NCBI RefSeq assembly: GCF_009811655.1
Contig: NZ_BGJX01000010.1
Span: forward strand, 1 to 64,000
Origin: Methylosinus sp. Ce-a6
Lineage (GTDB): Bacteria; Pseudomonadota; Alphaproteobacteria; Rhizobiales; Beijerinckiaceae
DNA: 64,000 nt
Direction: 5' to 3'
Shown piece after piece: positions 25,429 through 34,533 of the stretch. Under the pieces are notes generated by a model. The model saw nothing but the letters and a program-made list of their open reading frames with translations, was not told the DNA's origin and did no database searches. Made by a program: the position numbers and the translations under genes. The first letter of the stretch is position 1. The number at the start of each line of letters is the position of its first letter.

Positions 25429-26145
25429 TCACGCCGGGTCGAGCCGGCCGAGCGTCTCGACGCCGTCCCGGCCCGCGACGACGACGGCGGTCGTAAGACC
25501 GATGAACAATCCATGCTCGAAGACACCTGGGATGGCGGAGAGGCGCAGGGCCAGCGCCTCCGGATCGGCGATCGCGCCGAACGCGCAATCGAGGATCAGA
25601 TGGCCGCCGTCGGTGACGAAAACATGGCCGTCCGGCTTCAGCCGCGGAGCGACCGTTCCCGAAAGGCCGAGATCCTTCGCCGCGCGCTCCACATGCAGCC
25701 GCGTCGCCTTCGCGCCGAAGACGTCGATCTCGACGGGCAGCGGAAAGGCGCCGAGCGTCGCGACTTTCTTCGACTCATCTGTGATGACGATGAAGCGCTT
25801 GGCGGCCGCGGCGACGATTTTTTCGCGCAGCAGCGCGCCGCCGCCGCCCTTGATGAGGCGCAATTGCGCGTCGAATTCATCGGCGCCGTCGACGGCGAGG
25901 TCCAATTCTGGCGCCTCCTCCAGCGTCGCCAGGGGCACGCCCAGCGCCTGCGCCTGCGCGCGCGTGCGCTCGGAGGTGGGCACGCAGAGGACGTCCAGGC
26001 CCGCCTTCACCTTTTCGCCGAGCAGATCGACGAAATGCGCCGCCGTCGAGCCCGTCCCGAGGCCGAGCCGCATTCCCGGCGCCACGGCCTCGAGCGCCAC
26101 GGCGGCGGCCTGTCGTTTCAGCGCGTCGGCGGAGGGAGCGGGCAT
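25429..26145 (-). CDS. rpiA: Ribose-5-phosphate isomerase A
   Basis: A 238-residue RpiA. It carries the substrate-phosphate loop [11 protein letters not shown], the catalytic segment [20 protein letters not shown] followed by [11 protein letters not shown], and the C-terminal [17 protein letters not shown]. RpiA interconverts ribose-5-phosphate and ribulose-5-phosphate in the pentose phosphate or Calvin-type pathways. The start ATG encodes [10 protein letters not shown]. It is followed at its stop codon by the repeat copy C and preceded by a MITE-like palindromic element. Confidence 0.96.
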   Translation of the reverse strand: MPAPSADALKRQAAAVALEAVAPGMRLGLGTGSTAAHFVDLLGEKVKAGLDVLCVPTSERTRAQAQALGVPLATLEEAPELDLAVDGADEFDAQLRLIKGGGGALLREKIVAAAAKRFIVITDESKKVATLGAFPLPVEIDVFGAKATRLHVERAAKDLGLSGTVAPRLKPDGHVFVTDGGHLILDCAFGAIADPEALALRLSAIPGVFEHGLFIGLTTAVVVAGRDGVETLGRLDPA

Positions 26146-26289
26146 GGGCGGCGATCCTCTGTCGGTCGAAGGGGGGACTAACGCCGATAGTCGGTTCGGG
26201 GGCCGAAAGCAACGGCGGATCCGCCGGCGGCAGGGACGATGGGACAGCAGAAGCCGGCGGCGCTGGGCGTTTCCACCTCCCCCGCGAGT

Positions 26290-26392
26290 GGCTATCGAAT
26301 GCACGCATCGCGAGACGCTGTGGCCATCATGGCCGGGCTTGTCCCGGCCATGACATCGCGGGGGGCGAAGAAAATGTGTGCATTCGATAGCC
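26290..26392. repeat. 103-bp MITE-like element with 15-bp terminal inverted repeats
   Basis: Perfect terminal inverted repeats GGCTATCGAATGCAC (26290-26304) and GTGCATTCGATAGCC (26378-26392) flank a core with its own palindrome, ATGGCCGGGCTTGTCCCGGC. It lies in the spacer between rpiA and the ABC-F gene. The core resembles a repeat common in Hyphomicrobiales genomes. No transposase is present and no target-site duplication is obvious. Confidence 0.75.
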
Positions 26393-26414
26393 CTCCCCTT
26401 TCGGCGCCGGCTCC

Positions 26415-28232
26415 TCACCCGCCGATCTCTTCCCGCTTGATCTCGAGCTCCAGCCAGCTCTCCTCCGCCGCGGCGAGCTCCGCCTCCAGTTTCGCGAAGA
26501 GCTTGCTCGCATCGGCGAATTTCGCCGGATCGCGCGCATAGAGCTCGGGGTCGTCCAAAATCTTCCGCAGCTTCTCCCTCTTGCCGCGCAACTCTTCCAT
26601 CTTCGCCGGCAGAGTGGCGAGCGCATGTTGCTCGGCGAAGGTGAGGCGCGGCTTGGAAGCGGGCTTTTGCCGCGGCGCGGCGGCGGGAGCTTTCGGCTTC
26701 TCGTCGCGCGGGGCCGTGGCGGCGCTTCGCGCCTGCACGCCCTCGCCGCGCTGCGCCACCATGTCGGAATAGCCGCCGGCATATTCGATCCAGCGGCCGT
26801 CTCCTTCCGACATCAGCACGGAAGTGGCGATGCGGTCGAGAAAATCGCGGTCGTGGCTCACCACGATCAGCGTGCCGGGATAATCGGCGAGCATTTCCTC
26901 GAGCAGGTCGAGCGTCTCGAGGTCGAGGTCGTTGGTCGGCTCGTCCAGCACCAGAAGATTGGAGGGCTGGGCGAGCGCGCGGGCGAGCAGCAGGCGCCCG
27001 CGCTCCCCGCCGGAGAGGCGGCCGATCGGCGTCCGCGCCTGCTCGGGGCCGAAGAGGAAGTCCCTCATATAGCCGACGACATGTTTGCGCTGGCCGTTGA
27101 TCTCCACGAAGTCGGAGCCGCCGCCGGTCAGCGCGTCCTTCAAGGTCGTCTGCGGATCGAGGCTGGCGCGGCTCTGGTCGAGCGTCGCCATTTCGACGGC
27201 GGCGCCCGATCGCACATAGCCATTGTCCGGCGCCAGCGCCCCCGTCAGCAGCTTGACGAGCGTCGTCTTGCCGGCGCCATTCGCGCCGACGATTCCGAGC
27301 CGATCGCCGCGCAGCACGCGCGTCGAGAAATTGCCGACGATCACGCGATCGCCGAAGGATTTCGAAATTCCGCGCGCCTCGACGACCAGCGTGCCGGAGG
27401 TCTGCGCCTCGGCGACCTCGAGCTTTATGTCGCCCGTCGGCGCGATCCGCCGCCGCCGCGCCGCCCGCATCTCGCGAAGGTCGCCGAGCCGTTTTTGATT
27501 GCGCTTGCGCCTGCCGGTCACGCCATAGCGCAGCCAATGCTCCTCGGCGACGATCTTGCGGTCGATCTTGTGTTGCTGCTTTTCTTCCTCTTCGATCTCG
27601 CGGTCGCGCCAGGCCTCGAACTCCTTGAAGCCGCGGGACAAATACCGCGTCCGCCCGCGGTCCAGCCAGAGCGTGGCGCGGGTCAGATCCTGCAGAAAGC
27701 GGCGGTCGTGGCTGATGACGACGATCGCCGAGCGCAAGCCGGCGAGCCGCTCCTCGAGCCAGAGAATCGCCGGTAGATCGAGATGATTGGTCGGCTCGTC
27801 GAGCAGCAGAACGTCGGGCTCCGGCGCGAGGACGCGGGCGAGCGCCGCCCGCCTGCCCTCGCCGCCCGACAGGCTGCGGGGATTTTCCTCGCCAGTGAGG
27901 CCGAGCTCGAGCAGCAGCGCTTTGGCGATATGGGGATCGTCGGTCGGCCCGAGGCCGGCGACGACATAATCGAGCGTGGTCTCGAATTTGGAGAGATCGG
28001 GCTCCTGCGGCAGATAGCGCAGGCTCGCGCCCGGCTGCAGGAAGCGCGCTCCCGCATCCGCCTCCACCTCGCCGGCGGCGATTCGCAACAGAGTGGATTT
28101 GCCCGAGCCGTTGCGGCCGACGAGGCACAGCCGCTCGCCCGGCGAGACCGAGAGATCGGCCGATTCGAGCAGCGGCTTGCCGCCGAGCGTCAAGGCGACG
28201 TTCTGGAGCGTCAAAAGAGGAGGCGGGGCCAT
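26415..28232 (-). CDS. ABC-F family ATPase (Uup-like)
   Basis: A 605-residue soluble protein with two ABC domains and no membrane segments. Domain 1 has Walker [10 protein letters not shown] (39-47), signature LSGGE (121-125) and Walker [12 protein letters not shown] (142-152). Domain 2 has Walker [10 protein letters not shown] (316-324) and [15 protein letters not shown]. Between them is the Arg/Glu-rich linker (about 205-265) that contacts the ribosome in ABC-F proteins. A Lys/Ala linker and C-terminal coiled coil resemble Uup. ABC-F proteins act on ribosomes and Uup also on DNA junctions. The exact subfamily is uncertain. Confidence 0.9.
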   Translation of the reverse strand: MAPPPLLTLQNVALTLGGKPLLESADLSVSPGERLCLVGRNGSGKSTLLRIAAGEVEADAGARFLQPGASLRYLPQEPDLSKFETTLDYVVAGLGPTDDPHIAKALLLELGLTGEENPRSLSGGEGRRAALARVLAPEPDVLLLDEPTNHLDLPAILWLEERLAGLRSAIVVISHDRRFLQDLTRATLWLDRGRTRYLSRGFKEFEAWRDREIEEEEKQQHKIDRKIVAEEHWLRYGVTGRRKRNQKRLGDLREMRAARRRRIAPTGDIKLEVAEAQTSGTLVVEARGISKSFGDRVIVGNFSTRVLRGDRLGIVGANGAGKTTLVKLLTGALAPDNGYVRSGAAVEMATLDQSRASLDPQTTLKDALTGGGSDFVEINGQRKHVVGYMRDFLFGPEQARTPIGRLSGGERGRLLLARALAQPSNLLVLDEPTNDLDLETLDLLEEMLADYPGTLIVVSHDRDFLDRIATSVLMSEGDGRWIEYAGGYSDMVAQRGEGVQARSAATAPRDEKPKAPAAAPRQKPASKPRLTFAEQHALATLPAKMEELRGKREKLRKILDDPELYARDPAKFADASKLFAKLEAELAAAEESWLELEIKREEIGG

Positions 28233-28307
28233 GGGGTCCGATGTTGTCCGCGCCGGCGGGCCGGCTCGCGGTCTTTTATCGCACTCGCCCCGGAACGCCA
28301 GCCCGGC

Positions 28308-29705
28308 TCAATGGCTCTCGGCGAGCGTCGAGGCCGCGCGCAGGAAACGCGTGGGGTCGACGGGCTCGCCGTCCACCCGCACCTCATAATGGAGATGCGG
28401 CCCGGTGGAGCGGCCCGTCGAGCCGAGGCGCCCGACCGGCTCGCCGGGCGCGACCTCCTGGCCGATGGCGACGGAAATGGCGGAGAGATGCGCATAGCGC
28501 GTCGCAAGGCCGGAGCCATGGTCGATTTCGACCATCTGCCCATAGCCGCCGCTCGGCCCGGCGGCGACGACGACGCCCCCCGCCGTGGCGCGCACGAGCG
28601 AGCCATAATCGTCGCGCAGATCGATTCCCGTATGCAGCGCCGGCCGGCCGAAGAAAGGGTCGGTGCGATAGCCGAAGCCGGACGTCGTCTCCGCCGCGCC
28701 GGCGAGCGGCTTGCGCAAGGGCACGCTCGGCAGCGCGCTGCGCAGGCCCTCGAGCGTCTTGGCGGCGCTCTGCGCGGCGGTCAGCTCGCGTTCGAAGAGC
28801 AGATCGCTCGACGCGCGGTCGGCCGGCACGAAGGGCCCGCCCGCGAAAGCCTCGGCGCGGGCGCGGCCCTCGGGAAGATATCGCTCGACCGGCAGGCCGG
28901 CGACGTCGAAAGCGCGCCGCAGCCGCCCCGCCGCCGCCCGCATCGGTTCGACCATCCGCGAGAGGCGCCGGGTCTGCTCCCGCTCCGCGTGATCGAGCGA
29001 GGCCTCCAGGCGCTCGAGCCGCGATTGCAGCGGCAGGCCCGCACGAGCGGCGACGCGGCGCGAGTCGCTCGGCGGAGCAGAGAGGGCGGCGGAGGCGCCG
29101 GGGCGCTCGGCCGGCCTCGACGGGGCGTCGTCGTCGCCTCTCAGCCGCAGCTCGAGTCCCTCGGGCTGCGGCTTGTCGAAGCCGGCGAAAGGCGCCGGCC
29201 GCTCGTCGGGCGCCGGCGCATAGGCGCTCGCGCCGGCTGGCGATCCCGCGGTCGCGGCCGGCGGATGGCGCTGCGCCGGGGCGGGAGCAGGGGCGACCGC
29301 GTTCGGAGCGGCGACGCCTTCGACGAGCCGCGCGACCAGCGCCGCCCGCGTCTCCAGCTTCGCCTGCCTTGCGACCAGCGTCTGCACCTTGCTCTCGACA
29401 TCGCCCTGGTCGAGAAATTGCCGGCTCGTCGCCTGATCCAGCCGCAGCCGCAGCGCGGCCAGACGATCCTCATAGGCGTAGCGCATCTGGGTTTGCCGAT
29501 CGACGAGCTCGGCGAGCATATCGTCGCGAAAGGCGAGATAGGCGGCGGCGCAAGGGGCGAGGAGCCCGGCCGCGACGGCCACGACGCCCGCCGTCGCGAG
29601 CATGGGGGTGGAGAGCTCGATACGGCGCCGACGCGAGCCGAGCGAGAATTCGATGACGAAAGGAGGATGTTTTTGTCGCGGTCCGGAGTCGTGGATTTTC
29701 GGCAT
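28308..29705 (-). CDS. M23 family metallopeptidase, membrane anchored
   Basis: A 465-residue protein with a cytoplasmic N-terminus, one membrane helix (about residues 34-57), a long coiled-coil/linker region (60-330) and a C-terminal LytM/M23 domain. Zinc ligands are His358 and Asp362 (HTGID) and His439 (HLHYEV, residues 437-442), so the active site looks intact. Such proteins cleave peptide cross-bridges in peptidoglycan during growth or division. The ~75-bp spacer to the ABC-F gene downstream contains no clear terminator. The coiled-coil part suggests a partner-regulated enzyme like the MepM/EnvC group. Confidence 0.9.
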   Translation of the reverse strand: MPKIHDSGPRQKHPPFVIEFSLGSRRRRIELSTPMLATAGVVAVAAGLLAPCAAAYLAFRDDMLAELVDRQTQMRYAYEDRLAALRLRLDQATSRQFLDQGDVESKVQTLVARQAKLETRAALVARLVEGVAAPNAVAPAPAPAQRHPPAATAGSPAGASAYAPAPDERPAPFAGFDKPQPEGLELRLRGDDDAPSRPAERPGASAALSAPPSDSRRVAARAGLPLQSRLERLEASLDHAEREQTRRLSRMVEPMRAAAGRLRRAFDVAGLPVERYLPEGRARAEAFAGGPFVPADRASSDLLFERELTAAQSAAKTLEGLRSALPSVPLRKPLAGAAETTSGFGYRTDPFFGRPALHTGIDLRDDYGSLVRATAGGVVVAAGPSGGYGQMVEIDHGSGLATRYAHLSAISVAIGQEVAPGEPVGRLGSTGRSTGPHLHYEVRVDGEPVDPTRFLRAASTLAESH

Positions 29706-29850
29706 GTTCGAGTTCCAGGGGCCGCCCGGCGCGAGAGGCCGCGATTCCGCGCGCGGAGGAGAGGGGCGGGCCGGGCTCTGTTAGACATTATTAAGGTTAA
29801 CGATCGGCAAACCGGGGCGGGGGCGATCGGGTGAAGGGCGATCACACTCG

Positions 29851-29930
29851 CCCTCATGCTGAGGGGGCGGCGCATGAAGCTTTCCTCGTCCTTCGAGACG
29901 CCCGCTTCGCGGGCTCCTCAGGACGAGGAG
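29851..29930. repeat. Palindromic intergenic repeat (CCTCxTGCTGAGG / CCTCAGGACGAGG type)
   Basis: The unit CCTCATGCTGAGG ... TCGTCCTTCGAGACGCCCGC followed by TTCGCGGGCTCCTCAGGACG has arms that can pair at both ends and around CGCCCGCTTCGCGGGC. A degenerate relative lies at 44184-44241. The rest of the 29706-30045 gap shows only an AT-rich ATTATTAAGGTTAACG near 29790, a possible promoter of the M23 gene. Confidence 0.65.
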
Positions 29931-30045
29931 ACCTCACCCGATTGCCGCCCCGGCCGGACGAGCACTCCCGACGAACCGGCGGGCGGCCGATCTGTTCGGC
30001 TCGGGCGAATCTGTTAGAATCGCCGCCGACAGAAAGGCTTTTGAA

Positions 30046-30336
30046 ATGGCGCGCATTTCTCCTCTCTCCCTGGTTGTGGCTGCGGGCGTCTCGCTTTCTG
30101 GCGGCTTCGCCCCGAGGGCGGCCTTCGCCAGGCCCAATGTGCCGCTGTGTCTGGCGATGCAGAATAACTACAACGAATGCGTGTGGCGCGAGCGCGCGCG
30201 GGAGCGCCGCCATCACCATTATGAGCATGAGGAGGAATGGGAGCCCGATCCTTGGGACCGCCCGCATCGGCATCGCCGCCGCGGCCCCGACTGCGGCGTC
30301 TGGCTCCTGCAGCTGAAGGCGCAGGGGTGTTTCTGA
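30046..30336 (+). CDS. Small secreted Arg/His-rich cysteine protein, unknown
   Basis: A 96-residue protein with a signal peptide (ARISPLSLVVAAGVSLSGGF, cleavage near AFA-RP). The mature part has four cysteines (PLCLAM, NNYNECVW, GPDCGVW and the terminal GCF) and a central charged stretch ERRHHHYEHEEEWEPDP followed by HRHRRRG. The paired Cys spacing suggests two disulphides in the periplasm; the His cluster could bind metal. I know no named family. It is convergent with the nucleoside transporter gene. Confidence 0.6.
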   Translation: MARISPLSLVVAAGVSLSGGFAPRAAFARPNVPLCLAMQNNYNECVWRERARERRHHHYEHEEEWEPDPWDRPHRHRRRGPDCGVWLLQLKAQGCF

Positions 30337-30357
30337 AGGCGGCGGCGCCCGCCTCCG

Positions 30358-31617
30358 TCAGCCGCCGTAGAGCAGCCCGGCGAGCGTGGCGCTCATGCAG
30401 GTGGCGAGCGTGCCCGAAAGGATGGAGCGCAGGCCGAGACGCGTGATTTCCGCGCGCCGGCCCGGCAGCATCGCATTCAGCCCGCCGACCAGAATGCCCA
30501 TGCTGCCGAAATTGGCGAAGCCGCACAGGGCGTAGGTGAGGATCAGCCGGCTCCTCGGCGACAGCGCCTCGTCGGGAAGGCCGCTCATGTCGCGATAGGC
30601 GACAAATTCATTGACCACCGTCTTCGTCGCCATCAGCGAGGCGGCCGCCTGCGTCTCGCCCCAAGGAACGCCGATCAGCCACACGACGGGACGAAACGCA
30701 TAGGCGAAAGCGAGCTGCAGGCTCGGCGTCTCGCCGCCGATCGGCGGCAGATGGGAGAGCGCCATATTGACGAGCGTCACCAGCGCGATCGTCGTCAGCA
30801 ACACGCTGACGATGCCGACGAGCGGGCCGACGCCGTCGGCGACGCCCTTGACGACGGCGTCGAAAGCCCCGGCAGGCGGATTCTCCACGACGAGCCGCGC
30901 TTCGGCGTTTTCCTTGTAGATGTCCCAAGGCGACATGACGGCGGCGACGGCGATCGCCGCCGGCGTCGCGATCACCGAGGCGACGAGGATGTGGCCGAGC
31001 GCGTCCGGGATAAAGGGCGCGAGAAATCCCGCATAGATGACCATCACCGTGCCGGCGACGCCGGCCATTCCGCAGCTCATCAGCGCGAATAACTCGCCGC
31101 GCTGCATGCGCTCGAGATAGGGGCGGACCAGCAGCGGCGCCTCGATCATGCCCACGAAAATGTGAACGGCGGCGCCGAGCGCCAGCGCGCCGGAAAGGCC
31201 CATGGAGCGCTGCAGCGCCCAGGCGAAGGCGCCGGCGACGCGCTGCAACGCGCCCCAATAGAAAAGAAGCGAGGCGAGCGCCGAGATCGTCAGCACCATG
31301 GGAAGCGCCTTGAAGGCGAGGATGAAGCCGGCGCCGGGCGCCTTCTCCTCGAAGGGCGCCGGGGCGCCGCCGAGATAGCCGAAGACGAAGCCAGATCCCG
31401 CCTCGGTCGCCGTCTGCAAGGCGTCGGCGGCGTCATTGGCGAGCAGCACCGCCTGTTTCGCCGGCGGAAAATAAACAAGGATCAGCGCCGCCGCGAATTG
31501 CAACGCCAGACCGCCGAAAACGACGCGCCAGGGAATGCGTCGCCGATCTTCGCTCACGGCGACGGCGAGCAGGAACAAGCAGAGGAAAGCGAGCGAGGAG
31601 CGAGCGATATCCGCCAT
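30358..31617 (-). CDS. Concentrative nucleoside transporter (NupC/CNT family)
   Basis: A 419-residue inner-membrane protein with around ten hydrophobic segments. The family signatures are present: HIFVGMIEAPLLVRPYL with the nucleoside-binding Glu, GVAGTVMVIYAG, MATKTVVNEFVAY and CGFANFGSMGILVGGL near the C-terminus. CNT proteins import nucleosides with H+ or Na+. The start chosen is MADIARSSLA; upstream in-frame sequence has no family resemblance. It is monocistronic as far as visible. Confidence 0.93.
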   Translation of the reverse strand: MADIARSSLAFLCLFLLAVAVSEDRRRIPWRVVFGGLALQFAAALILVYFPPAKQAVLLANDAADALQTATEAGSGFVFGYLGGAPAPFEEKAPGAGFILAFKALPMVLTISALASLLFYWGALQRVAGAFAWALQRSMGLSGALALGAAVHIFVGMIEAPLLVRPYLERMQRGELFALMSCGMAGVAGTVMVIYAGFLAPFIPDALGHILVASVIATPAAIAVAAVMSPWDIYKENAEARLVVENPPAGAFDAVVKGVADGVGPLVGIVSVLLTTIALVTLVNMALSHLPPIGGETPSLQLAFAYAFRPVVWLIGVPWGETQAAASLMATKTVVNEFVAYRDMSGLPDEALSPRSRLILTYALCGFANFGSMGILVGGLNAMLPGRRAEITRLGLRSILSGTLATCMSATLAGLLYGG

Positions 31618-31928
31618 GAAACGCCTCGGATCTCCGATGAGAAGGCTTCGGCGAGGAGTTTCGGCGAGAGCCCCATTGCTGTCGGGCGAGGCTCTATGCG
31701 CTCGGCCGGCGAGAACGCAATGCAAATTCGACGGCCAGAGGCGCGCGCGAGCGACGTTCCGCGATCCTTCCCAGAGACGCATGGAAATCGACGACGAAGT
31801 CGGCCTCCCGATCGCTGGAGCGCCTGCGCGCGAAAGCGCCCCTGCTCCTCGCTCTCGGCGCGGCCGGCACGCGCGTTGCTAAACGCATAGTGGCGCCGGC
31901 GCGAGGCTTCGGTTCGGGGGACGAGATC
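31618..31928. other. Spacer between transporter and FIST gene
   Basis: I see no gene, clear hairpin or repeat in this 311-bp gap. It must contain the promoters of the divergent nucleoside transporter and FIST genes, but no convincing -35/-10 pair stands out. Confidence 0.5.
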
Positions 31929-33077
31929 ATGAGCAAGTTCATTCACGCCCATGCCGGGGGCGCCGATTGGCGGGCCGCCCTCGCCTCCTGCCGGGAGCAG
32001 ATCGAGAACAGGTTGAAAGGCGCGCCCGCGCCCAATCTCGGCTGGTGCTATCTCACCGACTATCACACCCAGGCGGCGGCGAGCATTCTATCGGCGCTGC
32101 GGCAGCTTCTGCCCGGCGTGCATTGGGCAGGCGCGGTCGGCGTCGGAATCGGCGCCGGGGCGGTCGAATATTTCGACGAGCCGGGCATGGCGCTCATGCT
32201 CGCCGATCTCCCTCCCGGCTCTTTCGAGCTCTTTTCCGCGCCGGAGCATCTGCCCGCCGGCGGAAAGGGCTTTGCGCCCTACACCGCTCTGGTCCACGCC
32301 AGCGGCGGGACCCCGGACCTGCAGGCGAAGCTCGAATCGCTCAGCGCCGGGATCGCCACCGGCTATTTGTTCGGCGGCCTCTCCTCGGCGCGCAATCAGC
32401 CCCTCTGCTTCGCGGACGAGGTTCTGCCGGGAGGGCTCTCCGGCGTCGCCTTCGGCGCCGATGCGCCGATCGTCTCGCGAGTGACGCAAGGCTGCCAGCC
32501 GATCGGGCCGCAGCGCGCCATCACGCGGGCGCAGGCCAATTACCTCGTGACGCTGGACGAGAAGCGCGCGCTCGATTGCGTTGTCGAGGATCTGGGCCTC
32601 ACCCTCGATGTCGGCGACGCGGAGCTGCGCGCCGAGCTCGCCCAGACGCTGGCCGGCCTCGTCGCCGCAGGCGAGGACGCCTCCGCCCGCCCGGGCCAAT
32701 TCGGGACCAATACGGAAGTGCGCCATATCATCGGCGTCGGCCGCAAGGGCGGGCTGCTCATGATCGCGGAGCAGATCAAGGACGGCATGCGGCTCGCCTT
32801 CTGCAAGCGCAATGCGGAAGCCGCCAAGCACGATCTTCTGCGCATCGTCGCGGAGGTGCGGACCCAGGCGGAAGCGGCCGGCGGCATACGCGGCGCGCTG
32901 TATATCAGCTGCTCGGGGCGCGGCGGGCCGCATTTCGGCGAGCCTCACGCGGAGTTCCGCATGGTTCACGAGGCGTTGGGCGAGGCGCCCCTGGTCGGCT
33001 TTTTCGCGGGCGGGGAGATCGCCCGCCACCATCTCTACGGCTATACCGGCGTGCTGACGGTCTTCGCCGGAGCCTGA
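31929..33077 (+). CDS. FIST domain protein (FIST_N + FIST_C)
   Basis: A 382-residue soluble protein matching the FIST pattern. The N-terminal part contains WAGAVGVGIGAGAVEYFDEPG, PAGGKGFAPYTALVHASGG and YLFGGLSSARNQPL; the C-terminal part has GGLLMIAEQIKDGMRLAFCK and ALYISCSGRGGPHFGEPHAE. FIST proteins are thought to sense small ligands such as amino acids and often associate with signalling. It is 19 bp upstream of an aldo/keto reductase gene and likely co-transcribed; no GGDEF or kinase partner is adjacent. Confidence 0.88.
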   Translation: MSKFIHAHAGGADWRAALASCREQIENRLKGAPAPNLGWCYLTDYHTQAAASILSALRQLLPGVHWAGAVGVGIGAGAVEYFDEPGMALMLADLPPGSFELFSAPEHLPAGGKGFAPYTALVHASGGTPDLQAKLESLSAGIATGYLFGGLSSARNQPLCFADEVLPGGLSGVAFGADAPIVSRVTQGCQPIGPQRAITRAQANYLVTLDEKRALDCVVEDLGLTLDVGDAELRAELAQTLAGLVAAGEDASARPGQFGTNTEVRHIIGVGRKGGLLMIAEQIKDGMRLAFCKRNAEAAKHDLLRIVAEVRTQAEAAGGIRGALYISCSGRGGPHFGEPHAEFRMVHEALGEAPLVGFFAGGEIARHHLYGYTGVLTVFAGA

Positions 33078-33096
33078 GAATGAGGAAAGCGCCGAG

Positions 33097-33990
33097 ATGA
33101 CTGCAGAGCCGGCCGTGCGTTACGCCGAAGACCCGAGCCGGATCGTCTCGGCCTATGGGGTGGCCATGCCCCGCATCATCTATGGCGCGGCCTGGAAGAA
33201 GGAGCGCACAGCGGGGCTCGTGGAGCTGGCGCTGCGCATGGGCTTTCGCGGGATCGACACCGCCTGCCAGCCCAAGCATTACGACGAGGCGGGCGTCGGC
33301 GAAGGGCTGGGGCGGGCGCTGGCCGCGGGACTGACGCGCGCGGAAATCTATCTGCAGACCAAATTCACGCCCTTGCGCGGACAGGACCCCGAAAATATCC
33401 CCTATGACGCCGAGGCGAGCGTCGGCGAGCAGGTGCGACAGTCCTTCGAGGCGTCGCTCCGCAATCTGCGCACGGATCGTCTCGACGCTCTGGTGCTCCA
33501 TTCCCCCTATCCGGAGGACGAGGACACGTTGGCGGCGTGGCGGGCGATGGAGCGCCTCCATGACGAAGGCGGCCTGCGCCAATTGGGGATCAGCAATTGC
33601 TATGAGCGGGACCGGCTGGAGCGTCTATGGAAGAACGCCCGCGTCAAGCCCGCCGTGCTGCAGAACCGCTTCTACGCCAAGACCGGCTATGACCGCGACA
33701 TTCGCGCCTTTTGCCGGGACAATGGGGTCGTCTATCAGAGCTTCTGGACGCTGACCGCCAATCCCGAGGTCCTGGCGCAGCCGGATCTCGTCGCGCTGGC
33801 CGAAAAACACGAGCGAACCCCGGCTCAGCTGTTCTTCCGCTTTCTGACGCAGCAGGACATTCTCTGTCTGACCGGCACGTCGGCGAAAGATCACATGCTC
33901 GAGGATCTGGCGATTTTCGACTTTCGCTTGAGCTCAGAGGAATGCGCGACGCTGGACGCTCTTCTGGTCTCTCGGCCGGGGGAAGGGTGA
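33097..33990 (+). CDS. Aldo/keto reductase
   Basis: A 297-residue (beta/alpha)8 oxidoreductase. The active-site set is visible: Asp in GFRGIDTACQPKHYDEAGVG with the catalytic Tyr, Lys in YLQTKFTPLRG and His in ALVLHSPYPED, followed by LGISNCYERDRLERL. The NADPH-binding segment near the C-terminus is LCLTGTSAKDHMLEDL. The protein lacks the N-terminal hits of sugar-specific subfamilies, so the substrate is unknown. It follows the FIST gene at 19 bp. Confidence 0.92.
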   Translation: MTAEPAVRYAEDPSRIVSAYGVAMPRIIYGAAWKKERTAGLVELALRMGFRGIDTACQPKHYDEAGVGEGLGRALAAGLTRAEIYLQTKFTPLRGQDPENIPYDAEASVGEQVRQSFEASLRNLRTDRLDALVLHSPYPEDEDTLAAWRAMERLHDEGGLRQLGISNCYERDRLERLWKNARVKPAVLQNRFYAKTGYDRDIRAFCRDNGVVYQSFWTLTANPEVLAQPDLVALAEKHERTPAQLFFRFLTQQDILCLTGTSAKDHMLEDLAIFDFRLSSEECATLDALLVSRPGEG

Positions 33991-34169
33991 GAACGGCTGT
34001 TCGAGCTCGGAGCCTGCGCGCTCGGCATGGCGGCTGGCGCGAACCCAAGAATGGCGGAGAGTTCTGATTAAGTTCGAACGCCGAGCCAGGAGCGCGACGG
34101 CGCGATCGCCCGGGAGGGGCCGCCTCCGCGGAGGCGTCGAGCGAAGCGAAGCGGCCGTGAGCGAAAAGA

Positions 34170-34259
34170 TGGCGGAGAGGGAGGGATTCGAACCCCCGAT
34201 ACAGTTGCCCGTATGCCGCATTTCGAGTGCGGTGCTTTCAACCACTCAGCCACCTCTCC
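34170..34259 (-). tRNA. tRNA-Ser (CGA)
   Basis: A 90-nt class II tRNA with long variable arm. Acceptor GGAGAGG pairs with CCTCTCC, then G and an encoded CCA. The anticodon loop reads CTCGAAA between CCGCA and TGCGG, so the anticodon is CGA (decodes UCG). The variable arm is CATACGGGCAACTGTAT-like and the T-arm is GGGGGTTCGAATCCCTC. Confidence 0.97.
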
Positions 34260-34533
34260 AGACGGCATAGCGAGGTCGAGCCTCGCTGCGGCATTGCGCC
34301 CCATAACACGCGTTCGCCTCGCCGATCAAGGCTGACGCGGCGCGATCGGCGAAAGAGGCGCCGACATGCGGGCCGCGGGGCGAACCGGTCGACGTCCACC
34401 GACTCGGACCGAGGTCGTGGATCGCCCGAGAAACAGGCGCATTGTGCGGTTCCAGCCGTGGCGGCGGTTGCTCGTCCCGCTTCTCGATGATTGCCAAAGC
34501 GCGGCTTCTGCGCCAGTCTTCGGGTCGCACTAG

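Noticed and set aside
25429..28128. An 899-codon minus-strand frame spanning the ABC-F gene and rpiA
   Set aside because: Its C-terminal part is the true rpiA frame; the rest is a shifted reading of the ABC-F gene with no similarity, extended by high GC content.
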